DNA of 64,000 nt, taken from NCBI GenBank assembly GCA_027943335.1, contig BSBK01002160.1:935001-999000 (forward strand). The letters are read 5' to 3'. Below, one piece after another: positions 46,731 through 60,099 of this stretch; positions within the stretch are counted from its first letter, which is position 1; every line of letters begins with the position of its first letter. The notes under the pieces were generated by a model. The model was not told where the DNA came from and did not search any database. It saw only the letters and a program-made list of their open reading frames with translations. Origin of the DNA: Chamaecyparis obtusa (taxonomy: Eukaryota; Streptophyta; Pinopsida; Cupressales; Cupressaceae). The position numbers and the translations under genes were made by a program.

Positions 46731-49700
46731 ATTGGTGCTTGTGCTCAAGGATATTGATTCACTATTTTGAAAGGGCCAAATCATTTTTATTTCGATTGTA
46801 GAGAAAAGGAGTGGGAGAAAATGAGTGGGTGAAAGCTGATTGAGCACGAGAGAAGGCATTGCATTTTATTTGATCATGAATGCTCTTTGAAATGACCAAT
46901 CATATTTTCTATTTGATTATTTTTGGTGTTTTTATTTCCCATATTCAGTAGATAAATTTCATGGCGGTAGCCACTTAGCCATCTTTTTGATGTTCCAGGT
47001 ATTTTACAAAGATACAGGTATGTGGATTTATCATTTAGTTGCTTGCAGTTATTGGTCAAATGAAAATATTTTGTCAAGTTGAAAAGGAAATATATCAGTT
47101 TGGTGTTTTCGATTTATGTTAAAAGTTGATTTGGTAAAATCCTCAAAAAACACACTACATGTTCTAAAATGTAAAGAAGTTGAATGTTAAATGTAAGATA
47201 TATATCTCATCCATAGTAATCAAAAGAAAGGACATGAAACTTATAAGGAGATTTACTAATCCAAAAATATAAGCGAATAGGAAACATGATTGGTACCTTA
47301 TGAATTGGTTTTTGAGGTGCACAATCTTCATCAATCTCCTCAGAAGAAGACCCCTCCTCATGAAAAATGCATTTAACACAAAAAACAAATCTACAAAACT
47401 GAACCAATGGCATGTTTAGAACAAAGAAATAGAATGATAATAATATGCTGAAAATTCTATTATGTTTAATACACGCAAAAGGACCAGTCCCAACAATTCT
47501 TAAACATAATTTATCTGATATGATAATAACATGCTAATTAAACTGATAAAGGTGTTATCTACATTTAATATGCCAATTACTAATTACACAAAAAACAAAT
47601 TTACAAAACTAAACCAATGGCATGTTCTTCATGTGGTACAAGGAAGATTTGGCTATGAAAAAAAAAATTGAAACGGCCTCATCATTTTTATTTCGATTGG
47701 ATAGAGGAGTGAAAGCTGAGTGTGAGAGAAGGTATGTGATTTCTTCATCTTTTGAGCATCTGGCATCATATTCGACCACAAATTTTAAATGCATTACATT
47801 TTATTTGATCATGAATGCTCTCTGAAATGACCACATTATACTGGTGTCATGCCCTATCCCATGCTTTATCTCCATTATTTGATGTTATTGGTGCTTGTGC
47901 TCAAGGATATCGACTCACTATTTTCAAATGTTTGGATCATTTTGGTCATGACTGTTCCTCTAGTACATAGTCAGGAAATGTAACTGTGTAATGATTATAT
48001 GTAATGTTGAATGGATTAAATGTTTTATTCTTGGTAGAAGTGAATGGAAGGAAGAGTGTTGGTGTTAGGTTTTATTTATTATTGAATTCAATGGTTTCCA
48101 AGATGTTTTGAGGAGTTTGCTCCTTGTTTAATGTTAATTGTTCCTGCATAATCCACTCATACAATAGTGAAATGCTATGTGATTGACAATTTCATACAAC
48201 TGGTCCTTTGGTGTGTATTAAATATAATCCAGTCACCTATTGAATGCTTTGGAGACTACTGGTTTGACTGTCCATGTGTTACCAGTGACTGAGATTCATT
48301 AAAGGATACAAAACCCTTCATTTTAGGGTTATTGTGTGTGGATTCAAATGTAGGTTTGATTTGGTTAATGTTTAGAAGAGATCAATAAAGTATTTAAAGA
48401 CAATCTTACATGTTTGGAGAGGTTTGAGAGGCACTTATCATCACTGTACCCTCACAAACAGCGGCATAGACTAGTTTTACTAAGTTTCCTTTCTCTGTCG
48501 CAGGGGTACAGTCAAAGGGTTCATTGACAAAATGATCCTTTGAATGGTTACTATGAATATGAATGATTTGATATAGCATATTTCTCATTTTACTTGAATT
48601 TTGGAATAGCTTGTGCAAGGGTGAAATTAGTTTTGATCATTTTCGTCGTGACTGTTCCTCTACACAGTTAGGAAATGTAACTGTCTAATGATTATATGTA
48701 ATGTTGAATGGATTAAATGCTTTATTCTTGGTAGAAGTGAATGGAAGGAATAGTTTTGGTGTTAGATTTCATTTATTATTGCATTCAATGGTTTCCAAGA
48801 TGTGTTGAGGAGTTTCCTCCTTGTTTAATGTTAATTGTTCCTGCACAATCCACTTATACAACAGTGAAGTTACAAAATTGAACCGATGGCATGTTTACAA
48901 CAAAGAAATAGAATGATAATAATATGCTGAAAATTCTATTCTATTTAATACATGTCAAAGGACCAGTCCCAACAATTCTTAAACATACTAGTTATCTGGT
49001 ATGATCAATTTTTAATAAAGGTCTAATTCTGTAGACTGCTAGCATGAAGGAAGACTTGACCTAGCCAACTCTTCCTTGTACCACACAAAAAAATGTGCGA
49101 TAACTATGTCTACTCCAACCTTAATTGTTTAAGAATTCATCATATCAGATAAAGTATGTTTAAGAATTGTTTGGAGTTCTATTAGACCTTTTTTGTAAAG
49201 ATGTCATTGGTTTTCAAATGTTTGGATATCAATTTTTTTGAAATGTTAATTGTGGTTATCAAATGGACGGCCCGTGAGCTTCTAGCTAGGCGTCATTTGT
49301 ATTGATAGCTTAGGGAATCATATGTATTGTATCATTGATAGTTGAGACTTTGTTAAAAGGAAATAGGACAAAGAACAATTTTGATTTAGTTTCTCTATTT
49401 TGATCTCTAAGTGGCTTACAACCCTAGAGAAGTATATGCATATTTACGGATGTAGTTGCAGGATACATAGCAGCTAATAATTCACAAGAAATCCATGCAT
49501 CCAATTTGAATAGCAATTAATACAAAGAAATAGGGTCCTCCAATGGCCCAATCATTCAGACCTTGACTGTCCCCTCAACTAGTGACCCTTCAAAACTAGG
49601 TTATCATGCAATTAGTGAGTGATCCTTCATTCTCTTGGTCTGCCCTACAACCAAACATATTGGAAATACACAATACAATGATAACAAGTCTTTCAAAATC

Positions 49701-49821
49701 CCCCTTCCCTCAAGGAACACTATCAACCATCCCTTCCACATAGCATTTCACTGTTGTATGAGTGGATTGTGCAGGAACAGTTAACATTAAACAAGGAGCA
49801 AACTCCTCAACACATCTTTGT
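46720..49821. repeat. left block set of CACTA internal repeats
   Basis: Contains block A (47680-47920, partly repeated at 46720-46900), block R1 (GACTGTTCCTCTA..., 47935-48190 and 48636-48870), block R2 (CCAATGGCATGTTTA..., 47400-47525 and 48885-49020) and block B (49240-49821). A and B reappear inverted at the right end (63620-63865 and 63017-63605). R1 also recurs at 61137 and 62965. No protein I recognise is encoded. Confidence 0.75.
48406..48640 (-). other. conserved short frame, copy 1
   Basis: The minus-strand frame includes HSNHSKDHFVNEPF and TPATEKGNLVKLVYAAVCEG. The same frame occurs at 61122-60859 with few changes. It may be a captured exon fragment or simply a duplicated noncoding block. 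I do not recognise the peptide. Confidence 0.4.
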
Positions 49822-51899
49822 TGTAAACATGCCATTGGTTCGATTTTGTAAATTTGTTTTTTGTGTTAAATGCATTTAAATGGAACATTAAGCATAGTAA
49901 TAATATGCTTAGTCTATTAGTAATTGCATATTAAATTCCCATAACACCTTTATCAGTTTAGCATGTTATTATAAGATACTAAAGAAGACCTGCTATTTGT
50001 TAGAGAAATCTTCACTGTCCCCCACAATGAAGACAATGAAGATTGACCTCTTGCCCCACAACAAAGAACATTTTGATAAGAATAAGATATAATATAGTGT
50101 TAGAATAAACTTTGAATAAAGACATGTAGTGCTTAAGTTAATGATCTAAAAAGCTGCAAATATAGGAATTGAAAAAGAAGATAGTGCCAAGAAACATTTT
50201 CACAAATATGAAATGTGAGGAAAAGTAATAACATTAACAATGCCAAGATTCACAACATTAAATTTCACCTACGGATGATTGGAATTGGAGAAGAATTCAG
50301 AAATAAACTTGAATAAGAAAAAAGCCAAGTTATCTGGTTCTTTGTTTGAGGCTGGGTTCCGGTTCTACTTTTGTTCTCCTCTAGGTTTGACTTGGGTTCC
50401 TTTGGTAGGAACTTGGGTGCCTGGGCCAATCTCGGGTGCACCTGTAGTATTATAAATATGATGCATGAGGTATTTTATTCATAATTTTATAGGCTAACTC
50501 ATTATTATGGTAACATGGGTATGACCACACCCCATGCCTTATTAATGGTACCCGACATGGAGTGTGGTTCAAATGAAGTTGAACCAAATGCTGACTATGA
50601 TGGCTATGATCATGATGAAGATGAATATGAATATTAAATCTAAAATATGGCTTGTAATTTGAATTTTCATTGTGAATGAAGAAACTATAGATTCAAGTTG
50701 ACTCATTTTATGTTGTAGTATATTTATTCCCTAGATCTACCATATTATATATGTGTAGCTTGTAAGGGACATCTTCTGCTCATCCATGTATCAGAGCTCG
50801 GTGAGAGTTCTTAGGAGAAAGACAAGATGTCAGTGGGAGATGGAGAAACCAATATCATAACAATACTTGAAGCCTTGCAATGTTGAGAGTGGGATAAAAG
50901 CTACACTTGAGACCCTATATAAGGAACAAACTTATTGAGCTTCACTTTGTTTTGAGAATAGTTTTACATTTTGTACTAAATAGGGCCAGCCACGTGAAGG
51001 TGGAAGCTCATTTGGCCCCACCCCCCCAACATCACTCTAAATTCCCCGTTAACATCTAACATTCATTCATTATTTCATCCATTAATAAAATGTAACATTC
51101 ATTAATTATCACATGATAACATTCATTCACAGATTAATCAAATGTGACATTCATTAATTATCACACGATAGTATTCATTAACACATTATAAAATTTATGA
51201 ACATTCAATACCACATAATTAAATTCATTGGCATATAAAAATCAATCATTATCAATTAAGGTGCATATATGACAATCATTTCTTTTTTTTCTTTTGATTT
51301 CTAGTTTTTAAGAAGTAATCGTTAAGAGGAGTATTGATATCATCATCATGATCATCTACCCTCTCATTAGATCTCAATGCACACCTAGTTCTCTATTGAT
51401 GCAAAAAGGGGTCATCTACAATAACATATAAAAGGGTTAAATTAAAAACATTTTATTATAATTAAAAACATTAAAAACATTTTAAAGTATTTCAGTACTT
51501 TACAGGCCATAATCATATAGCTCTTTACCTGATCTAGTCACATCATCAACATTGAGGTCAGTTTGTCTAGCCTCAGCCTCAACCTCAACATGCTTATTAA
51601 CATCCGCCTCTACACTCTCTATAGTTGCAATACAAATTTTTACATTAATCCAAAAACCAATTGCAATTAAATTTTTATTACTACACCAATCAATTTAAAA
51701 TGTTTACTTGTATTAATGTGATGCACATCCTCATTGTCATCAACATGCATAGGTTGTGTATGGCAAGAATCAACAGGTTGCATTTCAATTTCATATGCAT
51801 TCATGTTATCATTATTTTCTTACTTAAAATAAATTTACTCACTTTATGTTGGAACTTAACATCAAATAAACTAATTGGTAAATAATTAAATTTGAAATA
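49822..51899. other. CACTA interior without a supported gene
   Basis: Holds a second copy (about 50938-51020) of a 90-base sequence also at 46060-46140, ending in GGGCCAGCCACGTGAAGG. A short plus-strand acidic tail is readable near 50590-50636 (NEVEPNADYDGYDHDEDEYE then a stop), which may be a gene-fragment end, but no domain precedes it. Near 51050-51200, ACATTCATTAATTATCACA-like units repeat several times. Confidence 0.45.
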
Positions 51900-53170
51900 T
51901 CATCTATTTAGCTTACTTACCATGACAAATCCATCAGTAGAACCTTGTGCACTTCTTATTCTTTCTGCCACAGCTTTATAGCCTTATTGGAAGCCAATTC
52001 TCTTGTCCATTTCTGTGAGACATACATTGAACTCTGCGCCCTACATTTTTGCTTGGTATCGTCAAATTTTATTTTATTGTTTCATCAAAACAAAAAAAGA
52101 TTTCAAATTATAAATAAATATTATAAAGATCAAAGAATTATTTTCAGTGTTAAAAGCCATCTATAGATTGTATTTTTCCTCATTCAATTCTGACAATATT
52201 AACACTTGCAACTCGTGCAACAAGTTTCAAATAATCGCCAGAGCCTAGCTTGTGTTGCCTGTGCTTTTGTAGTCTTGCCTTTGTTGCCTTTGATGTGTCA
52301 GGCAATCTATGAAGAGATTGAAATATGTTAGTTCATATAAATATGAAGAGTATTTAGTAGACAATTACATTCTTAACAGTATCACATACCTTCTTCTATT
52401 CTCTGGTGGTGTATTTCCTTTCTTAATTTTAGTTTTCTCATTCGCATCTAGAATAAGAGATTTCCACTCTTTATCAGGAATGCAAGAGGGGTGGTGGTAA
52501 TTCGGGTTTTTGGTTAATGTACACCTATACTGGTCCCTAATATACCTCAAACATAATTTGGCTCTTTGAAGGATCTTACCCTTATCAAATGCACGAGGTC
52601 CAAAAAAGTTTGTCATACTCTCTACGAGATCATCCTTTAACTTTTGATTTTGGGTTTTCCAACTTTTAAGAAAGAAAATAGTGTTAGATTAAAAAATGGA
52701 TGTAATGATAACTATCCTAGCAATGATATGAAATCAAAATAGTGGATTGGGGTTTTAGTTCGGATATGATGTTCCACCCTATACAGATGGTGGGCCTGAA
52801 TATCTGCAAACACTCATCATTAAGTTTACTATAAAAAACATCATTCCCTACAAAAAAATCATGGGATCATTAGTCGAAGGATATAATAGTATAAAATAAG
52901 AATACAATAGATGTAAGCTTCTCATATTGAATGCAAGGTGTGATTAACATATGATTGTATAGTAAAAGAAAGGTCCAATCTTTAAAGTACTTAGAAGTTT
53001 TGCTATCTTCAAGGGAACTCCTTCACTCACAAGCAATATGCAATCCTTCACCATTCCCATACTAGGAATACTAGTACATCCAGGAAAATAACCATCAAGT
53101 GTTGCATCCTATGTTGCATAAATTGAATCCATTATGAAATGGCCCTAAGAAAGAACACTTCAAGGGAAAT

Positions 53171-53259
<89 letters not shown>

Positions 53260-54090
53260 GATAGAGAAAATAAAATATGTGTATGAGTAGGTGGTGCCAT
53301 GGCATCTATGGCCATGCTATGTGTTGCCAACATTGCAGGACGCAGTACATATGAGCCTGCCATCGTATGAGGCAGTGATAGTAAATGATCATTGACACGT
53401 GTTGAAGAATAAGATTGTTAGAGCATAATAAAACTAGTGATTAGCATGGACAATATTGTTAGAGAGTAAAAAAAAAAATAGTCCAACATGCGATCTACCT
53501 GAACCAACTGCAGTACCCTCATCATGGCTGTGAGGATCAAAATTATGCAAAAAAAGCTGTAAAAGTAACACATCCACTTTTTTTTTAATGACATAAAAGA
53601 CTACTATAACATAAAAAGTATTATTGAACTTTTGTTATAATTAAAAATTACATTAATACTTACTCTATAATTTTGAGATAGGTGCATTAGTTTAGTTGCC
53701 CTCTTTTGTGACTCAAGAGTGGGAGGGAATATAGATGCCCATTCAGCCAATCTTTTTCCAATTTTGTGGAGGCATATTTTAAATGAAGAGGCCGGCTCAT
53801 CACAACTAGCCAAATCAATAACTAGGTCCTCATCAAAGGACTCCTCTTCAGGGACTGCGGGTTCCTTTCCCTTTCTCTACTGACCACCTATCTGTGACAA
53901 CAATATTACTAACACTATTAGAATTAATCTGAAACAGTGATGAATAGAATATAATAAAAAACTTTATTTAACATTTTTCTTCTATCTAATTTGTAGTACA
54001 ATAACAAAGAGGTTTACCTGGTGGGAAGAAGTGCATGCACGATCATCATTGTCCCCTCTACGCGATTGCTCCATATTGTGATCCTGTGTT
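51900..54090 (-). pseudogene. CACTA second gene, Transposase_24-like (TNPA-type) exons
   Basis: Exons on the minus strand: 54090-54018 (GATCAC then MEQSRRGDNDDRACTSSHQ), 53892-53660 (KGKEPAVPEEESFDEDLV, KIGKRLAEWASIFPPTLES, ending at a GTAAGT donor), 52662-52389 (ESMTNFFGPRAFDKGKILQR, LRYIRDQYRCTL, IPDKEWKSLILDANEKTK, ending at GTATGT), 52311-52195 (HKLGSGDYLKLVARV) and 52030-51900 (KRIGFQ, a stop, GYKAVAERIRS). The order WRDQY-like, then IPxxxWxxLxxDAxEK, then HKLGSGxY is that of plant Transposase_24 proteins. In En/Spm such proteins bind the subterminal motifs and hold the ends together. Stops (for example TAG after IGGQ) show it is broken. It follows the SET-domain segment on the same strand. 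Confidence 0.65.
53172..53257. repeat. compound (AC)n(AT)n microsatellite
   Basis: About 58 bases of AC followed by about 28 of AT, inside an intron-like gap of the TNPA-type gene. Confidence 0.95.
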
Positions 54091-54236
54091 ATTATTTAAA
54101 ATTAACCAATAATTAGAAAGGACTACATTAATAAATTTCATTAGAAGATGATGATGGAGATGAGGTGGATGGTGAGGAGACTCTCTAAATGTGGTTGGCA
54201 AAAAAACTCAATTATTTAATGATACATAGTATGTAC

Positions 54237-55031
54237 CTACACCCTAATGATAGTGACATTATTTGTATCTATGTGATTCAAATTGTAATAAATAAGTAGC
54301 TCTTCCCCTGCACTTATTGATTTTATCACACATACAAACACATAATTTCCCTCGCGCACCTCAAATATGCAATTGGGTTGCTTAATAGTTGACAGAGGTC
54401 GCGTGCTATTTATAAAACCTACAATATTCCCTGATGCTTTTGGCCTTTCATCAATGTATATAGCCACTCTTTTACTTTGCTCATTATCTTTTTGTTGAAT
54501 ATAATTTTTTGAGAGTGCATACCTACGCATACTTTTTTTATATTGAACAATTCACATCCAACTTTTGTAATCGTAACAAGGTCCAACATACTCCATCAAT
54601 TCAACAACTTTGTTGTAAGAGACCTTTATGTCATCCATGAAAAATAGGCCCAAACCATGTATTGACGATGGTGCAATAGGATATATCTTGCCTTTAACAC
54701 TAAAATTAGTGTTTATTGGAGGAAGTTCCTTGGGGACCCATTGTTTCTATAGATTTTGGTACCTAGAGGGCACCTCGATGTCTCTTTTTCTCTCATCATC
54801 ATAAGAACATGACCCCCCTTGAGAAAAGAAAAATTTCATGCATTTATTGAATTTCCTTCTAGTCTTTTGACCTCTAGTTGATCTTCCTAATTCAGACATA
54901 CTAAATGACTCACTTTCTTCGCTCGAGGAAGACACATCTGACAAATACCTATTTTCTACTACATGTGCTCCATCAAATGAGAGAGATAGCAAGTAATGTG
55001 AGATATTTTGCAAATTATGAAATACATTCAT
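54237..55031 (-). pseudogene. SET-domain coding segment inside the CACTA element
   Basis: One minus-strand frame with two stops. It starts with a Ser/Glu-rich and basic lead (SSSSEESESFSMSELGRSTR, then GQKTRRKFNKCMKFFF). The SET motifs follow in order: IAPSSIHGLGLFFMDDI (the GxG S-adenosylmethionine loop), VVELMEYVGP, GNIVGFINSTRP with QPNC (the NHSCxPN position, altered), and SISAGEELLIYYNL (the GEELxxDY motif with Tyr kept). SET domains methylate lysines, usually on histones. The frame ends next to a GTAGGT donor-like site, and an acceptor-like AACACAG at 54091 opens the TNPA-type exon, so one spliced SET-TNPA gene is possible. TAG after YQNL and TGA after KSWM break it. The post-SET cysteines are not seen. 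A captured host gene or an old component of this element family are both possible. Confidence 0.75.
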
Positions 55032-55320
55032 ATCTATACAGTGTATTGACTTATACCTTTCGATCCATCAGACTATGTGGGATGCTTGTGAAGGAGTCTG
55101 GGTACCTACATATGTAATTCAATTATCTAATGTTAGCTAAAAAATTCATGATACATATACTCAAAACCACATAGTAAGTACATTAAAAACCATAAGCATC
55201 CCATAGCAAGTACATCACAAATTAATTAGATTAAGCATTGATTGCATAACTGCACATTTCTATCAAGAAATCAATATTAAATAGATTAAGCAGTGATCAT
55301 GTAACTGTACATTTCATTCA

Positions 55321-55427
55321 TGTCATTCATCTTCTTCTTCATCCAACTAATCTCCATGATCATCGTTGACATCGACATCATCACCACCACCGTCATTGTC
55401 ATCATCTTTGTCATCATCATCATCATC

Positions 55428-55458
<31 letters not shown>

Positions 55459-58400
55459 GCATCATCATCATCTTCTTCTTCTTCTTCTTCTTCAAGAAAA
55501 GTTGCATCAGGAACATCATCAACTAACTATTGTTTGTGATCATTATCTACATCATCTTCTAGTTGTTCACAATATTCTTCTTCCATTGCATTATACCTCA
55601 TCGGCCTTCCTCTTGGATCATGTCTAACAACAAATGACCAATGCGATTTATGTGGAACCTCTGAGTAAAATACCTGCTCACATTGGCTTGGAAGAGCATA
55701 GAGTTCATCCCCAACTAGATCAAACCACCTTGTATTAATCATTGGAATTCCATTGTCATGTTCAATAATAGTTCTATCAGGATTATTTTGATTAAGTCGT
55801 AGTAAGACTGCACTTATCCCAAATCACAAATTTTATTTGTGTCATCCAACTTTTTGATGCGAAATTTATGACCATTGCAAAACATAGCCTTGTGGTGTTC
55901 GACCTACAAAAATATGTAAAACATGTATAAATTAATGCATCAGGAGTTCATAAATGTACGAGTGATTAACAAATTTATATGTACCTAAAAATCTCTTAAA
56001 CCATGTGCTAAATCTATTTCCCTTTGCGTAACATTTGGATCTCCATTATGATGAGCTTCATTAACCAATGAAGACACAGCTTCCCATGTTAATGTGCGAC
56101 TTAAATGATGACATCGTTCAATCCATTTTGTCATCCAATCTTGATTGTTTGCAATATACAAATGTATTGCATCCCACTCTCGAGCAGCTGTACAAAAAAT
56201 AAATAGACGACTTACAACTAATTAATTTTGAAGATTAAAAATTAATTAATAGTTACAATAACATCTTATCATTTATTACCTCTCACTTTCCTCATTCTAC
56301 CTTTCCCCACCAAGTACTCCCCTTCAAATTTTCTAATGGTGTCGAGATATCAAATGCGATCTAGATGGATCTTTGCTGCAAGCTTAGGAAGATATTCAGT
56401 AACATACACCATAGTTTGGTATATCATATATCCCTCCATCATAGAACCCTCAGGACATGCTCTTTTCCGAACCAAAGCCTTCAAAAATTTCAGGTGCCTC
56501 TCAACCATCCACGTTGACCGAGTGTGTACGGGTCCACATATTTTAATCTCCTGAATTTGGTGTATGAGGTAGTGTTCTTGTGCATTGAAAAAGGTTGAAG
56601 GTAGACACTTTTGCATTTCACACATTAGATGAGGAATTCTTCTCTTTGATTATTTTATATCTGCTCTATGGATTTCTTTAGATGACAACCACCTACAAGA
56701 CATTCAAGACACAAAAATATATAAACACGAGACTTTACAATATATATATATATATACAACAAATTGAACAGATATCATTGCTTACCTCATGTATTTTCCA
56801 AGATCATATATCATTTGTTTGATGTTATTGTCAAAGTTCTCTAGGAGAGATAGGGGTAGCACGTACTGCAACAATTATAAAATTAATCATGTCATTATTT
56901 TCTCATATAATACAATGAGAAGTACATGCAGTTTACAAATATATTGTAAATACAAAAGAACATGACTTACCTTGATGAAGGTATTCCAATCATGCATTTT
57001 CACCCCTGGCCCAAATTCACTTTTCTTTGATATGGTACTGCTTATGTTTGCAGAAAATCTTGTGGGAAATCAAATTTTTCGTATGACTTCTTTTATGGCA
57101 TCATTTTGTTGTTCTGTTAATAACCAAGGAAGGGCACTTGTATTAGTTCGTTCTCCATTTCTATTTGATTCAATGAAATTTTTCATTGCATGATTGGATT
57201 CATGAATGTCGCTACAAATTTTGAAATTTTTTTCTTTATCACGCCTTCCATCCAATATCTTCCACAATGTCTTCGTTACATTCTTTCCAATATCCATAGT
57301 ATCAAAAAAATGCATAATTTGCAGCTTCTCGTAGTAGGGCAACCTACTAAATTGTCTAGGATAACTCTTTAGTCCCTTTGAAAGGTGATCAGTAGTGTTT
57401 CCTTGATGACATTCATGATCATCAATCACATAATCAGCAAACAAAACACAATAAAAATATACAAATTCCAAACATAAACCGTTAGGTAGAATGGTAGTAC
57501 CTTGATGATTAATTCTATTATATTCCAACTTCCATAGGCAAGGTGTCATTCTCCGTGGCTTAGATGTAGTCTCTTCTTTCCCATTGAAAAGATATTTTTT
57601 GGTAATTTGATAGTTATGATTTTTGTTGAGAAAGTGTTTATGCTCATCAAACACCTGCTTTCCTAAACTTTTTGAATGACAAGATTTCATCTTTGGACCA
57701 CAAACTGGACATGCAAAAAAAAATTTTGTTTGAAGACCTACAAGGTAATGATACAATTGGATTAAATATGTTAATTTTTATTTTTAGAATTATCATGTAC
57801 AACTTGAATTCACCATAACATACCAAAAAAATGTGTTAGCCCTGGGGCATCATGTATTGTCCATACAAGCATTGCATGGAATTGAAATTGTCTATCTCCT
57901 ATTGGTCTAGAGATGTCATACATAGTGACACATTTCCATAACTCCACCAACTCGTTGATAAGAGGCTCAATATATACATTCATATCTTTAACTTGGTATT
58001 TACCTAGTTGAATGAACAACAACATTACATAATTATTGTGACCATTTTACTAAAATATTTATAATTACATGCAGATAACTATTAAATGATCAAATACCTG
58101 AAACAATCATTGCCAACATAATGTGCTCCCTCTTTATTGACATCCATGGAGGAATGTTATTGTTGATGGCAAAAACATGCCAAATAGAGTAAATAGATCT
58201 TAGCTCTCGAAATGGATTGACACCGTCCGCTGCTACTAAAACCTTGAGATTTTGAGGTTCTTCGATAAAGTGCGGCCACTTTTCCTCTATGTCCTTAAAT
58301 ATAAAACCATTTGTAGGCATTCAAATAATGTCATCTTGACTCCTATTGTGTGCATGGTAATCCATAAATTGTGCCAAGCTACTACACCTGAATAATCTTT

Positions 58401-59412
58401 GCAAACATGGTATAATGGGGATGTAACGAAGAACCTTGTGAGGCACCTTTTTTGTTATTTGATCTGTTCGATATCTACTCATATGACATTTAGGGAATTC
58501 TGTTGCAAATTCATGTTCTTTATGATAAATAATATGATCATTGGGGCAAGCATATATTGCTTGATACTCTATTTCAATATCTTTCATAGTGGCACATAAT
58601 TCTTAGTATGAGCGAGAGAGAATATTCGATGGTGGTAACAAGAACTCACCTATCAATCTATAGAAAAAAATATAAGTTGTTAATATTAACAATATTTATT
58701 TTACATGTTTCACCATTTAATTAGTATAATAACATATATGACATACCTTAGCATACATGACATTGTTGTGTTGGATAAACCATTCATAACCTCCAAATTC
58801 AACAACAATAATACAGCAAAGAGAAGAGTTGTTTGGGAGCCTTTGTAAAAGGGCATGGTTTTCTTCTCAAGTAGAGATATATCATGGATGACATCAACAT
58901 CATCCTAATCATCATCATCAATTGTGCCAATACCAAATGTGTCATGGATAAATGTATTAGTACCATCATCTGGCGCATCATCATCATCTTCCATGGGATC
59001 ATAATCTTCACCTTCAATATTCGTACCTCCATGATCCTCCACTTCCAAAGCCACATTCTCAATATTCTCACCTCCATGGTCCATATCATGTACTCCCCTA
59101 GGGAGGTCAACCTATATAAAAATGATGAACACAAATAAACCATGATAATGATCTCATCATCAAGTGTATTTCATATATATATTAATTGTTAAATAAATAT
59201 AATGAAAAACTTACCAATTCATGATAATCAAGCCCTCCTTCAATGTGACCATTATCCCTACAATGTCTCTTAGTTGTTTTGATTAGCAATATTCTAATGT
59301 TTAAGCCCTTACAAATATTTCAAGGATAATAACATTTTTCATCGCCTTTTCTTTTAAAGTTTGACCACAATCTATTATCCCCATTACCTTCTTCACTTGG
59401 ATTATCTGACAT
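55321..59412 (-). pseudogene. CACTA tnp2-type transposase with acidic tail
   Basis: Exons in order on the minus strand. 59412-59210 is a transposase-associated zinc-like part (ICKGLNIRILLIKTTKRHC). 59112-58750 is an acidic linker. 58660-58090 is Transposase_21 (YQAIYACPNDHIIYHKEHEF, VPHKVLRYIPIIPCLQRLF, VLVAADGVNPFRELRS). 58010-57820 has VYIEPLINELVELW and AMLVWTIHDAPG. 57740-57065 has FFACPVCGPKMKSCHSKSLG and FDTMDIGKNVTKTLW. About 57050-56030 is DUF4218 (CGPVHTRSTWMVERHLKF). 55910-55527 is DUF4216 (ALPSQCEQVFYSEVPHKSHW). An Asp/Glu-rich tail ends near 55321. This is the full domain order of plant CACTA transposases, which cut the CACTA ends. Several stops (near 59320, 58320 and 55527) and a frameshift near 55822 break it. 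Introns are inferred by eye. Confidence 0.88.
55323..55500 (-). repeat. (GAT)n/(GAA)n trinucleotide tract coding the acidic transposase tail
   Basis: The minus strand reads GAA repeats then GAT repeats, in the same frame as DUF4216 across a TAG stop at 55527. It encodes about 50 mostly Asp/Glu residues. Other frames give Met or Ile runs and are spurious. Confidence 0.8.
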
Positions 59413-60099
59413 GATCCTTCTTCACTTAGATTATCTATAACCTAATTATATATAGAAATTGAAAACTTAGTTATGAAATGATGTTGTAGTATAGTATACC
59501 AAATTGAAACCCTTCTATTATTGTAGTCTTCCACCTCAAACTCTTTCGTATTGTGGCAAGAAAGAAAGATATTCAAATAATATAGTAGTTTTTAAATCAA
59601 AATAAAATGGAGGCAAGTTGTTGATTGAGGGTGCAGGGAACAACACCCGTCAGTACTTTTATTGAATTGTAAATTTCAATTTTGAACCATTCTATGAATA
59701 TAGAACATGGATGTAATCTCATAAAATAACAAAATGTAGACATGACATATTACTTATTTTGTTATTCTACATTACTTACTATTTGAGTGCACATTCCACC
59801 TGCAACTTGATCAAGTCTTGTTTGATGCTTCAATTCTGTGTTCACTGTCCTGTAGAAGTACACAATTTTGTATTTGCCCAATATGTTATTCAAAAAATAA
59901 CAATATAATAAAATACTTGTTGAGAAAGATCATCATAGGAGTATCAAAAACTCGAGATCCAAAGGTAACACAACATTATAAGACTCTTACATTCAATCTT
60001 CAACTCATGCACCTAATAAATAGGAGAAAAAATACATGAAATTGAAAAATTTAACTAATGAATTATGTTTTTCTTCTCATCTTAATCAACCAAATTTAT
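59413..60099. other. CACTA sequence upstream of the transposase start; no gene seen
   Basis: This should hold the promoter and 5' leader of the transposase transcript. No clear TATA box or ORF could be chosen by eye. Confidence 0.4.

Noticed and set aside
55286..55526. Met-rich and Ile-rich frames at the trinucleotide tract
   Set aside because: They are shadow frames of the acidic transposase tail.
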